Below are positions 9,198 through 17,681 of a stretch of DNA of 64,000 bases, in pieces. The stretch's first letter is position 1. Each line of letters starts with the position of its first letter. The position numbers were made by a program, and so were the translations under genes. This DNA comes from Pseudomonas fluorescens. Lineage in GTDB: Bacteria > Pseudomonadota > Gammaproteobacteria > Pseudomonadales > Pseudomonadaceae. Location of the stretch: contig NZ_MOBX01000015.1 in NCBI RefSeq assembly GCF_003732425.1, positions 514,303 through 578,302 on the forward strand, in the 5' to 3' direction. Below the pieces are notes generated by a model. The model was not told the DNA's origin. It saw nothing but the letters and a program-made list of their open reading frames with translations, and ran no database searches.

Positions 9198-10256
9198 TTA
9201 GGCGTTACCCGCCAGCTTCATCCGTGCGGCCTGGGTGAAATCCAGCATCCGCTTGAGCGGTCGAATAGCCTGCGGAATCAACGCCGGATCAACAAAGATC
9301 TCGTTCGTCCCTTCCTTCAAGCTCTTGAGCGTGCGCTCAAGGGTGTTCATGGCCATCCACGGGCAATGTGCGCAACTGCGGCACGCTGCGCCGTTACCGG
9401 CGGTTGGCGCCTCGATGAAGACCTTGTCCGGACACAGCTGCTGCATCTTGTAGAAGATGCCACGGTCGGTCGCGACGATCAGGGTCTTGTTCGGCAAAGA
9501 CTGCGCAGCCGCAATCAACTGGCTGGTGGAACCGACGGCGTCCGCCAACTCGATCACCGACGTCGGCGACTCCGGGTGCACCAGAATGGCAGCGTCCGGA
9601 TACAACGCCTTCATGTCTTCGAGCTGCTTGGACTTGAACTCTTCGTGAACGATGCAGGCACCGTCCCACAGCAGCATGTCGGCGCCGGTCTTGCGCTGGA
9701 TGTAGGTGCCCAAGTGTTTGTCCGGGCCCCAAATGATGGTCTCGCCGTTGTCCATCAGGCTTTCGACGATCTCCAGCGCGCAGCTCGACGTCACCACCCA
9801 GTCAGCCCGCGCTTTGACCGCTGCGGAGGTGTTGGCGTAAACCACCACCGTACGCTCCGGGTGCTGATCGCAGAACGCCGAGAACTCGTCGACCGGACAA
9901 CCGAGGTCCAGAGAGCAGGTCGCGTCCAGGGTTGGCATCAGCACGCGTTTTTCCGGGTTGAGAATCTTCGCGGTCTCGCCCATGAACTTCACGCCGGCGA
10001 CCACCACGGTCTTGGCCGGGTGAGCATTGCCGAAGCGGGCCATTTCCAGAGAATCGGAGACACAGCCGCCGGTTTCTTCGGCCAGGGCCTGAATCACCGG
10101 GTCGCAATAAAAGTGGGCCACCAGCACCGCGTCCTGAGCCTTGAGCTCGGCGGCGATGGCGGAACGGTAATAAGCCTCTTCCTCAGCTGTCAGCGGTTTG
10201 GGCTGCTTGGCATCGAGGTGGGCTTGAACCAGAAGGCGTTCGGAAATCTGCGTCAT
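9198..10256 (-). CDS. nadA: Quinolinate synthase
   Basis: [4Fe-4S] enzyme condensing iminoaspartate with dihydroxyacetone phosphate to quinolinate, the second step of de novo NAD synthesis. The 352-residue chain has the expected cluster cysteines in ATCSLDLGCP, TSSCALEI and the C-terminal CRSCAHCPWMAMN segment, plus the family motif VVVAGVKFMGETAKIL. The ATG at 10256 (MTQISERLL) is chosen over a longer in-frame start at 10364 because that extension looks non-coding. nadB and nadC are not in the window. Confidence 0.95.
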   Translation of the reverse strand: MTQISERLLVQAHLDAKQPKPLTAEEEAYYRSAIAAELKAQDAVLVAHFYCDPVIQALAEETGGCVSDSLEMARFGNAHPAKTVVVAGVKFMGETAKILNPEKRVLMPTLDATCSLDLGCPVDEFSAFCDQHPERTVVVYANTSAAVKARADWVVTSSCALEIVESLMDNGETIIWGPDKHLGTYIQRKTGADMLLWDGACIVHEEFKSKQLEDMKALYPDAAILVHPESPTSVIELADAVGSTSQLIAAAQSLPNKTLIVATDRGIFYKMQQLCPDKVFIEAPTAGNGAACRSCAHCPWMAMNTLERTLKSLKEGTNEIFVDPALIPQAIRPLKRMLDFTQAARMKLAGNA

Positions 10257-10466
10257 GTTCGCAAGACCTGCAGGCGCTTTCGCGCGAAAGTCGAGTATAC
10301 ACCCGGCTCCGGACCGCTTGAGGGTACCGCCGGGAGAGTGAGTATTATCAGGCACGGACAGCATTGAAGCTGCGCAAGGCTACAGAATATCCCGTTGATA
10401 CAAAAGATGATTCTGACCTGCGTCAGCGCTGCGGGTATTGAAACAACGCATAGCGAAATTGCAGGC

Positions 10467-10512
10467 AAAAAAAAACCCGGAAATCCTCACTTTCGTGGGC
10501 CTTCCGGATTTT
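10467..10512 (-). terminator. Terminator downstream of tRNA-Lys
   Basis: On the minus strand, AATCCGGAAGGCCCAC pairs imperfectly with GTGAGGATTTCCGG, followed by nine T. It lies 15 bases after the tRNA 3' end. Confidence 0.88.
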
Positions 10513-10527
10513 CTAAACCGCCAAATA

Positions 10528-10603
10528 TGGTGGGTCGTGTGGGATTCGAACCTACGACCAATTGGTTAAAAGCCAACTGCTCTACCAACTGAGCTAACGA
10601 CCC
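10528..10603 (-). tRNA. tRNA-Lys (anticodon TTT)
   Basis: The 76-base minus-strand sequence starts GGGTCGTTAGCTCAGTTGG and ends with a matching acceptor strand plus encoded CCA. The anticodon loop reads CTTTTAA and the T arm GGTTCGAATCC. All four stems pair. It sits alone downstream of queC. Confidence 0.98.
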
Positions 10604-10665
10604 GCTGTGTGGTGGCGCGTATAATACTGATTTTTAAGGACTATTCAACACCTTTTTGAAAAAAA

Positions 10666-11358
10666 TCAAAAATAAGCTGTTGGGTCGTCCACACCAGCTG
10701 CCGCAAAGCCTTCTGCGCGCAGGCGGCAGCTGTCGCATTTGCCGCACGCACGGCCGTCATCGTCGGCCTGATAGCAAGAAACGGTGAGGCCATAATCTAC
10801 ACCGAGCTTCACGCCCGCCTGAACGATCTGCGCCTTGCTCAGGTTCTGTAGTGGCGCCTGAATGCGGAAGCCATTGCCTTCAACGCCAGCCTTGGTCGCC
10901 AGATTGGCCATGCGCTCGAACGACTCGATGAACTCAGGACGGCAATCCGGGTAACCGGAATAGTCCACCGCGTTGACACCAATAAAGATGTCACGTGCAC
11001 CGAGCACTTCCGCCCAGCCCAACGCCAGCGACAGGAACACCGTGTTGCGCGCCGGCACGTACGTCACCGGAATGCCTTCGCCCAACTCTTGCGGAATGTC
11101 GATGCTGCTGTCGGTCAGGGCCGAGCCGCCCATGCCATTCAAGTTCAGACCAATAACCTTGTGTTCGACCACACCCAGGTCGCGGGCAACGCGGGCAGCG
11201 GCGTGCAATTCAGCATGAGAGCGCTGACCGTAATCGAAACTCATGGTGTAGCAGCTGTAGCCTTCGGCGCGAGCCATGGCCACGACCGTGGCCGAATCGA
11301 GGCCGCCGGACAGCAGGATGACGGCACGTTTTTCAGTGGTGTTCGATTGTTCTGTCAT
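10666..11358 (-). CDS. queC: 7-cyano-7-deazaguanine synthase
   Basis: Makes preQ0 from 7-carboxy-7-deazaguanine, ammonia and ATP in queuosine synthesis. The 230-residue protein has the PP-loop SGGLDSATV at its N-terminus and four zinc cysteines near the C-terminus (SCYQ...ACGKCDSC). The ATG at 11358 is preferred: it lies one base after the queE stop and the family begins close to ILLSGGLDS. An alternative start at 11379 would overlap queE by 20 bases. It is in one operon with queE, which makes its substrate. Confidence 0.95.
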   Translation of the reverse strand: MTEQSNTTEKRAVILLSGGLDSATVVAMARAEGYSCYTMSFDYGQRSHAELHAAARVARDLGVVEHKVIGLNLNGMGGSALTDSSIDIPQELGEGIPVTYVPARNTVFLSLALGWAEVLGARDIFIGVNAVDYSGYPDCRPEFIESFERMANLATKAGVEGNGFRIQAPLQNLSKAQIVQAGVKLGVDYGLTVSCYQADDDGRACGKCDSCRLRAEGFAAAGVDDPTAYF

Positions 11359-11359
11359 A

Positions 11360-12007
11360 TCAGCGCCCCGGCTCGTCATTCCACAGATATTTATGCAACT
11401 GCAATTGCAACCGCACTGGCAGATTGTCCGCTACTACCCAGTCCGCCAGATCTCGAGCATTGAGGTCATGGTGACTTGGGGAGAACAGCACTTCGCCGGC
11501 ACGCCGGTCGAGACCGTACTGGATCAGCTTGGACACTGCCCAGTCATAGTCTTGCCGCGAGCAGATGACAAACTTCACCTGATCGTTGGGAGTCAGCAGT
11601 TCGATGTTCTCGTAACGGTTGCGATGGGCTTCTTTCGAGTCCGGCGTTTTCAGGTCTACGACACGACTGACGCGCGGATCGACAGCCGAAATGTCGAGGG
11701 CGCCGCTGGTTTCCAGCGAGACCTCGTAACCGGCATCACACAACTGTTTGAGCAAAGGAATGGCGTTCGGCTGTGCCAGCGGCTCACCGCCAGTGACACA
11801 AACGTAGCGTGGACGGAATCCGGCCACTTGCTCGAGGATGTCGTCGAGGGAGCGGACGGTACCGCCACTGAACGCATAGGCACTGTCGCAGTATTGGCAA
11901 CGCAAAGGGCAACCGGTCAGGCGCACAAAAACCGTGGGCAGCCCGGCAGTCCGCGTTTCCCCCTGCAACGAGTAGAAAACTTCGGTGATTCTCAATGTGT
12001 CTTGCAT
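11360..12007 (-). CDS. queE: 7-carboxy-7-deazaguanine synthase (radical SAM)
   Basis: Radical-SAM enzyme converting 6-carboxytetrahydropterin to 7-carboxy-7-deazaguanine. The cluster motif CPLRCQYC (CxxxCxxC) is present, with the family opening ITEVFYSLQGE and the SAM-binding TGGEP. The 215-residue form starting MQDTLRITE at 12007 is chosen over an in-frame start three codons upstream. It is coupled to queC; the earlier pathway genes folE and queD are not nearby. Confidence 0.94.
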   Translation of the reverse strand: MQDTLRITEVFYSLQGETRTAGLPTVFVRLTGCPLRCQYCDSAYAFSGGTVRSLDDILEQVAGFRPRYVCVTGGEPLAQPNAIPLLKQLCDAGYEVSLETSGALDISAVDPRVSRVVDLKTPDSKEAHRNRYENIELLTPNDQVKFVICSRQDYDWAVSKLIQYGLDRRAGEVLFSPSHHDLNARDLADWVVADNLPVRLQLQLHKYLWNDEPGR

Positions 12008-12123
12008 AGTCGCCACGGGCGTAACAGCTAAACAGGCTGTCCGCCTCCGTCAGGCACTTCAGGCAATCCCGCCAACGCGTAGACCACAAGAAGCGTGTTT
12101 CAGAAAAAGGGCGTGAATTCTAA

Positions 12124-12154
12124 CGAAAAAACCCGCGACAAGCGCGGGTTTCTT
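12124..12154 (-). terminator. Terminator of the tol-pal operon
   Basis: On the minus strand, AACCCGCG-CTTGT-CGCGGGTTTTTT. It lies 20 bases after the cpoB stop and before queE. Confidence 0.92.
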
Positions 12155-12173
12155 CCAAACGGGTCAAGCTTGC

Positions 12174-13007
12174 TTACATGCGTTGCAGATCGCGTTGGGC
12201 CAACTGAGCGGCAGAGGTACCCGGATATTGGGCCACCACCTGCTGCAGAATGCCTTTGACCTTGTCGGTATGACCGAGGCGGCGCTCTACATCAGCCAGC
12301 TTGTACAGCGAGTCAGGCACTTTGGCGTGCTTGGGATACAGCTGCGAAACCTTGGCGAAAGCCTGACCTGCGCCTTGCAGATCGCCTTTGGCCAGATTGA
12401 CTTCGCCCAACCAGTACTGGGCGTTGCCCGCGTATTGGCTGTTCGGGTATTTGCGCAGGAAAGCGGCAAAAGCCTGGCTGGCCTTGTCGAAATCCTTGGC
12501 TTTGATCAGGTCGAAAGCGGCATCGTAATACAGCTTTTCCTTGGCCGGATCACCCGGTTCGCTGCTTGCAGCAGGTGCCTGGGCAGCAGCCCCGGCGCCA
12601 ACGGCAGCACCGGCAGCAGCACTTGCATCGCCACCGGCAGAAGAATTCTCAGGAGTCGCGGCAGGTGCAACGCCGGATCCTATGCGCCGATCAAGATCCT
12701 GGTATCGCTCCAGGGATTCCTGCTTCATGCGCGCAACCTGATTCTGCAGTTCTTCGATCACGCCTTGCTGGCGAGAAATCTGATCCTGCATCTGTTGCAA
12801 TTGGTTGAACAGCATGCCTTGTGCCGAGGCAGGGGCCGAAGCCGCTCCCCCGGCATAGGCGCCGTTCGTACCGTAACCTGCAGGCGGATAACTGCTCCCG
12901 CTATTGTTATAACCGGAGTTGTCATCGACCACAGGAACCGCAGCCCACGCCGCAAGCGGCGCGAGGCTGAGAGCCAGAACAGTTACAGCACGACGGCACG
13001 TTCGCAT
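12174..13007 (-). CDS. cpoB: Cell division coordinator CpoB (YbgF)
   Basis: Periplasmic partner of the Tol-Pal system that coordinates septal peptidoglycan synthesis with outer-membrane constriction. The 277-residue protein has a signal peptide (cleavage near AWA-AVPVV), an N-terminal trimerising coiled coil rich in Q/E/L (about residues 65-100), an Ala/Gly/Pro-rich linker, and a C-terminal TPR region with three repeats (KDFDKASQAFAAFLRKYP and following). It is the last gene of the tol-pal cluster and lies 6 bases after the pal stop. Confidence 0.94.
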   Translation of the reverse strand: MRTCRRAVTVLALSLAPLAAWAAVPVVDDNSGYNNSGSSYPPAGYGTNGAYAGGAASAPASAQGMLFNQLQQMQDQISRQQGVIEELQNQVARMKQESLERYQDLDRRIGSGVAPAATPENSSAGGDASAAAGAAVGAGAAAQAPAASSEPGDPAKEKLYYDAAFDLIKAKDFDKASQAFAAFLRKYPNSQYAGNAQYWLGEVNLAKGDLQGAGQAFAKVSQLYPKHAKVPDSLYKLADVERRLGHTDKVKGILQQVVAQYPGTSAAQLAQRDLQRM

Positions 13008-13013
13008 ATCGAA

Positions 13014-13511
13014 TTACTTACGCAGTTCGACGCGACGGTTTTGAGCCCAGGACTGCTCGTCGTTGCCGGTAGCAACTGGACGCTCTTCGCCGTAGGAAAC
13101 CAGTTCCAGCTGAGCTGGGGAAACACCTTGCAGTACCAGGTAGCGCTGAACGGCTTTCGCACGACGCTCGCCCAGTGCCATGTTGTACTCACGAGTACCA
13201 CGTTCGTCGGTGTTGCCTTCCAGAACAACGCGAGCGCCGTTTGCTTTCAGGTCTTTGGCGTGAACGTCCAGAGCGCGCATGGCTTCTGGCTTCAGGTCCG
13301 AGCTGTCGTATTCGAAGTAGAAGGTGGTGATTGCGCGCAGAGCAGCTTCTTCGCTCAGGGAACCGTCAACGGCACCAGTGTTTGCGCCGTAACCAGCGTT
13401 TGGATCAACAGCGCCTTCACCGGCGTTGTCGCCGCCTTTGGACGAGCAACCTACAGCTACAGCCATGGCCAGAGCCAGCGCAGCAAATTTACCAAACTTC
13501 AGCATTTCCAT
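13014..13511 (-). CDS. pal: Peptidoglycan-associated lipoprotein Pal (OprL)
   Basis: Outer-membrane lipoprotein binding peptidoglycan. It has a short signal with lipobox AVGC (acylated Cys about residue 22), a Gly-rich linker, and an OmpA-like C-terminal domain with TFYFEYDSSDLK and the diaminopimelate-binding EGNTDERGTREYN segment. The 165-residue length is usual for Pseudomonas OprL. The start at 13511 has AGGAG seven bases away. Partners TolA, TolB, TolQ and TolR are encoded immediately upstream. Confidence 0.97.
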   Translation of the reverse strand: MEMLKFGKFAALALAMAVAVGCSSKGGDNAGEGAVDPNAGYGANTGAVDGSLSEEAALRAITTFYFEYDSSDLKPEAMRALDVHAKDLKANGARVVLEGNTDERGTREYNMALGERRAKAVQRYLVLQGVSPAQLELVSYGEERPVATGNDEQSWAQNRRVELRK

Positions 13512-13563
13512 CGTGAAACTCCTAATGAACCCCAGTGTGTTAAGTAAAACGTGTAGCGCCCGC

Positions 13564-14865
13564 TCACTTCAGGTAAGGGGACCAGGACGGTTCTCTGACT
13601 TCGCCTTGAGCGGTAGGAAGCGGGAGCCTAACGCGTCCGTTAATGGACACGAGCATCAAGACTCCCCGGCCCTGCTGGCGGGTGGCGTAGATTACCATGG
13701 TGCCGTTGGGCGCAACAGTAGGTGACTCGTCCAGAGTGCTATCAGTGAGGATCTTTACACTACCTCGCTGCAGATCCTGTGCTGCCACCTTGAAATTGGT
13801 GAAGCCATCCTGACGATGGATCATCACCAAAGTCTTTTCATCAGCCGAAAGTTTCGGGTTGGCGTTGTAGTTGCCCACAAACGTTACACGCTCGGCACCA
13901 CCGCCGCTGGCGCTGGTTTTATAGATCTGAGGCTTGCCGCCACGGTCCGAGGTGAAATAGATGGTCGAACCATCCTTGCCCCAGTACGGTTCGGTGTTGA
14001 TGCCAGGACCTGCGGTCACGCGGGTGATCTGACGCGAAGCCAGGTTCATTACGTAAATGTCCGGGTTACCGTCTTTCGACAGCACGAACGCAAGGCGATC
14101 ACCATTAGGCGACCAGGCCGGCGCGCCGTTGAGACCTTCGAAGTTGGTGATCTGCTCGCGACGACCGGTGTCGATGTTCTGCATGAAGATACGCGGACGC
14201 TTCTGCTCGAACGACACATAGGCGATGCGCTTGCCATCCGGTGCAAAACGCGGCGACAGGATAGGCTCGCGCGATTGCAGCAGGGTCACGGCGCGTGCAC
14301 CGTCGTAGTCCGAGCGTTGAAGGGTGTAGCGCGTATTCTTCTCGGAAAAACGTTCGGCCGTTACATACAGCAGACGAGTCGAGAATGCACCTTCAATACC
14401 GGTCAGTTTCTGGAACGACTGGTCCGAGATGAAGTGCGCCATGTCGCGCAGTTGCTCGGTGGTACCGGAAACACTGCCGTCCGCCACTTTCTGTTCGGTG
14501 GCCACGTTGAACAGCGCCCACTGAACCTGCAGGCGACCGCCTGCTGGCGCAATGCTGCCGACCATCATGTATTGAGCACCGACCGCCTTCCAGTCACGGA
14601 AGATGATTTCGCTCGGCTGGCTTGGCTGGCTGATCATGTTTTGCTTTGGAATCGGCGAGTAGTAGCCCGAGTTGCGCAAATCGTTACCAATGATTTCAGC
14701 CATGTCGTCCGGCAGGACAGCACCGCCCTGCATACCGAACGGTACAACGGCGATCGGTGTAGCCCGATCGCTGCCGCTGGTGACCAGAATGTTCTTTTCA
14801 TCCGCCATCGCGATCCCTGCCATGCAGCAGATCACGACCAGCATTCCTCGAAGAAGGTTTCTCAC
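13564..14865 (-). CDS. tolB: Tol-Pal translocation protein TolB
   Basis: Periplasmic beta-propeller that binds Pal and receives the signal from TolA. The 433-residue precursor has a signal peptide ending near GIAMA-DEKN, an N-terminal mixed domain, then a six-bladed WD40-like propeller (repeats such as ILSPRFAPDGKRIAYVSF and APAWSPNGDRLAFVLS). The GTG start at 14865 overlaps the tolA stop as GTGA, indicating coupled translation. Confidence 0.96.
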   Translation of the reverse strand: MRNLLRGMLVVICCMAGIAMADEKNILVTSGSDRATPIAVVPFGMQGGAVLPDDMAEIIGNDLRNSGYYSPIPKQNMISQPSQPSEIIFRDWKAVGAQYMMVGSIAPAGGRLQVQWALFNVATEQKVADGSVSGTTEQLRDMAHFISDQSFQKLTGIEGAFSTRLLYVTAERFSEKNTRYTLQRSDYDGARAVTLLQSREPILSPRFAPDGKRIAYVSFEQKRPRIFMQNIDTGRREQITNFEGLNGAPAWSPNGDRLAFVLSKDGNPDIYVMNLASRQITRVTAGPGINTEPYWGKDGSTIYFTSDRGGKPQIYKTSASGGGAERVTFVGNYNANPKLSADEKTLVMIHRQDGFTNFKVAAQDLQRGSVKILTDSTLDESPTVAPNGTMVIYATRQQGRGVLMLVSINGRVRLPLPTAQGEVREPSWSPYLK

Positions 14866-15926
14866 AAGGCTAGATCCTCAGGTGTGAATGTCATCTTGAA
14901 TGAACGATACGGAGCGAAATCGCTCGGCTTCATTCCCTGCATTTCTGTCAAACGTCCAATATTCTTCACCGCTGCCACTGCCGACGCGTCGAACGGACCA
15001 TCGCCACTGGACTTGGCCACGCTGACCGAAGTCACCGTACCGTCCGGCAACATGCCGATCTGCAGTACAACTGTCATGCCTTTGCGTGCCGAAGGTGGAC
15101 GGGCCCAACCTTCTGCAGCTCGCGCACGAATCAGGTCATCGAAACTGCCCGCGACTTCATCACCCTGCTCATCGGCCAAGGCCTGCTGGCGCTGCGGCGT
15201 GTCGGAAAGCAAATCGGCCAAGGCCTGAGCCTTTTTGTCTTCGGTCGACTTACGTGCCGCATCCTGCGCTTTTTTCTTCGCAGCATCGGCAGCAGCTTTC
15301 TTCTTCGCTTCGTCGGCGATTTTCTTCTTCGCCTCTTCAGCTTCAGCTTTCTTCTTGGCGTCTTCGGCGGCTTTCTTCTTCGCGTCTTCGACGATCTTCT
15401 TCTTGGCTTCTTCAGCGGCATCTTTCTTGGCCTCTTCCTTCGCCTCTTCTTCAGCCTTCTTCTTGGCTATATCAGCCAATTGTTTCTCTTCGGCCTTCTT
15501 GGCTTCGGCTTTCTTCGCGTCGTCAGCTTTCTTGGCTTCATCAGCCTTCTTCGCTTCGTCCGCTTTTTTAGCCTCATCGGCCTTCTTGGCTTCCTCGGCC
15601 TTTTGAGCCGCTTCTTCTTTCTTTTGTTCCGCAGCCTTCACCGCTTCCTGCTCGACCTTCTTCTGCTCCATCTGCTCGACTTCGGTCTGGCGCGCGGCGG
15701 ATTTCTTCGCCTCACCCGCAATCTTCTGATTGGTCTGGGTGGTTGCCTGACTTTTCGATTTCAGTTGGTAGAGGGTCGCCTGGACAATCGGTTTGGCCGG
15801 CGGCAGCTCTGGTGTGAAGGCAAAACTGACGAACAGCATGCCGAACACCAGCACGTGCAGGACAATTGCCAGAACACTAGGCCAGAAGTAGCTTTCCGAG
15901 GCGGACGGCTCTCGCTGTTGCTGCAT
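14862..15926 (-). CDS. tolA: Cell-envelope integrity protein TolA
   Basis: Inner-membrane anchored energy transducer spanning the periplasm. The 354-residue protein has one N-terminal membrane helix (about residues 14-36), a long Ala/Lys/Glu alpha-helical stalk (about 60-245), and a C-terminal globular TonB/TolA domain (about 265-350). The stalk contains near-identical AKKADE five- to six-residue repeats. It starts at the TGATG junction with tolR and overlaps tolB by 4 bases. Confidence 0.96.
   Translation of the reverse strand: MQQQREPSASESYFWPSVLAIVLHVLVFGMLFVSFAFTPELPPAKPIVQATLYQLKSKSQATTQTNQKIAGEAKKSAARQTEVEQMEQKKVEQEAVKAAEQKKEEAAQKAEEAKKADEAKKADEAKKADEAKKADDAKKAEAKKAEEKQLADIAKKKAEEEAKEEAKKDAAEEAKKKIVEDAKKKAAEDAKKKAEAEEAKKKIADEAKKKAAADAAKKKAQDAARKSTEDKKAQALADLLSDTPQRQQALADEQGDEVAGSFDDLIRARAAEGWARPPSARKGMTVVLQIGMLPDGTVTSVSVAKSSGDGPFDASAVAAVKNIGRLTEMQGMKPSDFAPYRSFKMTFTPEDLAL
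15480..15600 (-). repeat. In-frame tandem repeats in the TolA stalk
   Basis: At least five consecutive copies of a 15-base unit (about GCTTCATCAGCCTTC on the plus strand) encode AKKADE-type repeats. Copies differ mostly at third positions. Confidence 0.8.
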
Positions 15927-16387
15927 CAGGGGGCCTCGGTAATCAAACCAACATTACCGACCCCGGCTTTCTGCAACCCGCCCATGGCGCCCATGACGGA
16001 ACCATAGTCGACGGTCTTGTCACCGCGGATGAAGACCTGGGTACGCTTGCCGCCTTCAGTGCCGGCACGAATGATCTTGGTCACCGCGTCGGTCATTTGC
16101 GGCAGGGTCATGGCCCTGTCCTGTTGCTTCTCGGTATCGACTTCGCTGCCAAGGTTCCAGTAGTAGGTCTTGTCAGCCTTGATCGAAATGGTCAGGACCT
16201 GAGTGTTGTTGTCCTGCGGCAAGGCTTCGCTGGAAACCTTGGGCAGATCAACTTTCACGCCCTGATTGAGCATCGGCGCGGTCACCATGAAGATGACCAG
16301 CAGTACCAACATCACGTCGATGTAAGGCACCACGTTCATCTCGGCGACCGGCTTGCGCTTTTTGCGAGCTCGAGCGATTAAAGCCAT
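15926..16387 (-). CDS. tolR: Tol-Pal system protein TolR
   Basis: ExbD/TolR-family inner-membrane protein of the proton-driven motor. The 153-residue chain has one N-terminal helix with the conserved proton-conducting Asp in VVPYIDVMLVLLVIF (about residue 24) and a periplasmic dimerisation domain. It shares one base with tolA (TGATG) and follows tolQ by 14 bases. Confidence 0.96.
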   Translation of the reverse strand: MALIARARKKRKPVAEMNVVPYIDVMLVLLVIFMVTAPMLNQGVKVDLPKVSSEALPQDNNTQVLTISIKADKTYYWNLGSEVDTEKQQDRAMTLPQMTDAVTKIIRAGTEGGKRTQVFIRGDKTVDYGSVMGAMGGLQKAGVGNVGLITEAP

Positions 16388-16401
16388 TGGAAATTACCTG
16401 C

Positions 16402-17097
16402 TTATTCTTCGCTGGTGTGCACTTTGCGGTGCAGGATCGCCTGGAATTCATCGGCGAAGGTGTAGTAGCGGCTCAGCAAGGTTTCACTGCGGGCAGAGAA
16501 ACGGTTGTAAGCGATAACCGCAGGAATTGCCGCGAACAGGCCGATCGCCGTAGCGATCAGGGCTTCGGCGATACCCGGAGCCACGGTGGCCAGGGTCGCC
16601 TGCTGGGCGCTGGCCAGACCACGGAAGGAGTTCATGATGCCCCATACGGTGCCGAACAGACCGATGTACGGGCTGACCGAACCCACAGTAGCGAGGAACG
16701 GCAGGCTCTGCTCCAGCTTCTCTTCTTCGCGGGAGATGGCCACGCGCATGGCACGGGCCACGCCTTCCATCACCGCCTCAGGGTCGACGCCTGGCTGCTG
16801 GCGCAGACGGGAGAACTCTTTGAAACCGGCACGGAAGATTTGCTCGACGCCCGAATCGGGATCCGGATTGCTGCCCGCCTGACGGTACAGCTTGGACAGA
16901 TCGATACCCGACCAGAAGCGCTCTTCGAAGCTCTCCAGGGCGCGTCGACCGGCACGCAGCAGATTGCTGCGCTGAAAGATCATGATCCATGAGGTCACCG
17001 ATGCGGCCACCAGGGTCAACATTACCAACTGCACCACGATGCTGGCATTGCTGACCAGGCTCCACATGGAGGAATGGTCGACGACGTTAGCTTCCAC
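16402..17097 (-). CDS. tolQ: Tol-Pal system protein TolQ
   Basis: MotA/TolQ/ExbB-family stator protein with three membrane segments (about residues 18-40, 135-160 and 170-195). The family signature GLFGTVWGIMNSF is present. The 231-residue length is standard. The GTG at 17097 is well supported by GGAG eight bases upstream and matches the usual MEANVVDH N-terminus; the gene overlaps ybgC by 11 bases. It powers TolA together with TolR. Confidence 0.96.
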   Translation of the reverse strand: MEANVVDHSSMWSLVSNASIVVQLVMLTLVAASVTSWIMIFQRSNLLRAGRRALESFEERFWSGIDLSKLYRQAGSNPDPDSGVEQIFRAGFKEFSRLRQQPGVDPEAVMEGVARAMRVAISREEEKLEQSLPFLATVGSVSPYIGLFGTVWGIMNSFRGLASAQQATLATVAPGIAEALIATAIGLFAAIPAVIAYNRFSARSETLLSRYYTFADEFQAILHRKVHTSEE

Positions 17098-17554
17098 GCT
17101 TTATCTCCTGCTTTGAGTGTGTACCCGGGCCGACCGCGTCGGCGAAGGCCGCACGCAAGTCTTCGGGAAGGGCCCGGGGTTTCAAACTGTTAGTGCGCAC
17201 ACAGGCCACCAGAAACTGCCCTTCACAGAGCAGCACATTATCCGTAGCCCGCCTGACCTGCTGTTTGAAGCGCAGGCTGGCACGGTTCAATTCGATTACT
17301 TCAGCGCTTACCAGCAGTTCGTCGTCCAGTCGCGCCGGCGCGTGATAGCGCGCTTCGCTGGAGTGCACGACAAACAACAGGTCCTCTCCTGCCAGCTGCG
17401 ATTGGGCAAAGCCCAGTTCGCGGAGCCGCTCGGTTCGAGCCCGTTCCATAAACTTGAGGTAATTAACGTAATACACGATGCCGCCCGCATCGGTGTCCTC
17501 GTAATAAACGCGACAACGATGTGCGAACGGCTCAAGCCCGTTTTGCGCGCGCAT
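17087..17554 (-). CDS. ybgC: Tol-Pal-associated acyl-CoA thioesterase YbgC
   Basis: Hot-dog fold 4-hydroxybenzoyl-CoA-type thioesterase, first gene of the tol-pal operon. The active-site signature is YYEDTDAGGIVYYVNYLKFMERART near residues 17-41, with the catalytic Asp in EDTD. The 155 residues are slightly longer than the E. coli protein, and a weak AGGAG lies 14 bases before the ATG. Why a thioesterase is linked to tol is still unclear in the family. Confidence 0.93.
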   Translation of the reverse strand: MRAQNGLEPFAHRCRVYYEDTDAGGIVYYVNYLKFMERARTERLRELGFAQSQLAGEDLLFVVHSSEARYHAPARLDDELLVSAEVIELNRASLRFKQQVRRATDNVLLCEGQFLVACVRTNSLKPRALPEDLRAAFADAVGPGTHSKQEIKRGS

Positions 17555-17681
17555 ACTCTAGTGCTTACTCCTCAGGTTGCCAATCCGGCCAGGCAACTGT
17601 TTTTCATGGTTTCAGGGCTTTACCGCAAAAGTACCGTCCTATGACCGTACAAACCCTGAATAAATCGACAAAAAATGTGTA

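Noticed and set aside
10528..10603. Genomic island attachment site at the tRNA-Lys
   Set aside because: No integrase or duplicated tRNA 3' end nearby; neighbours are core genes in conserved order.
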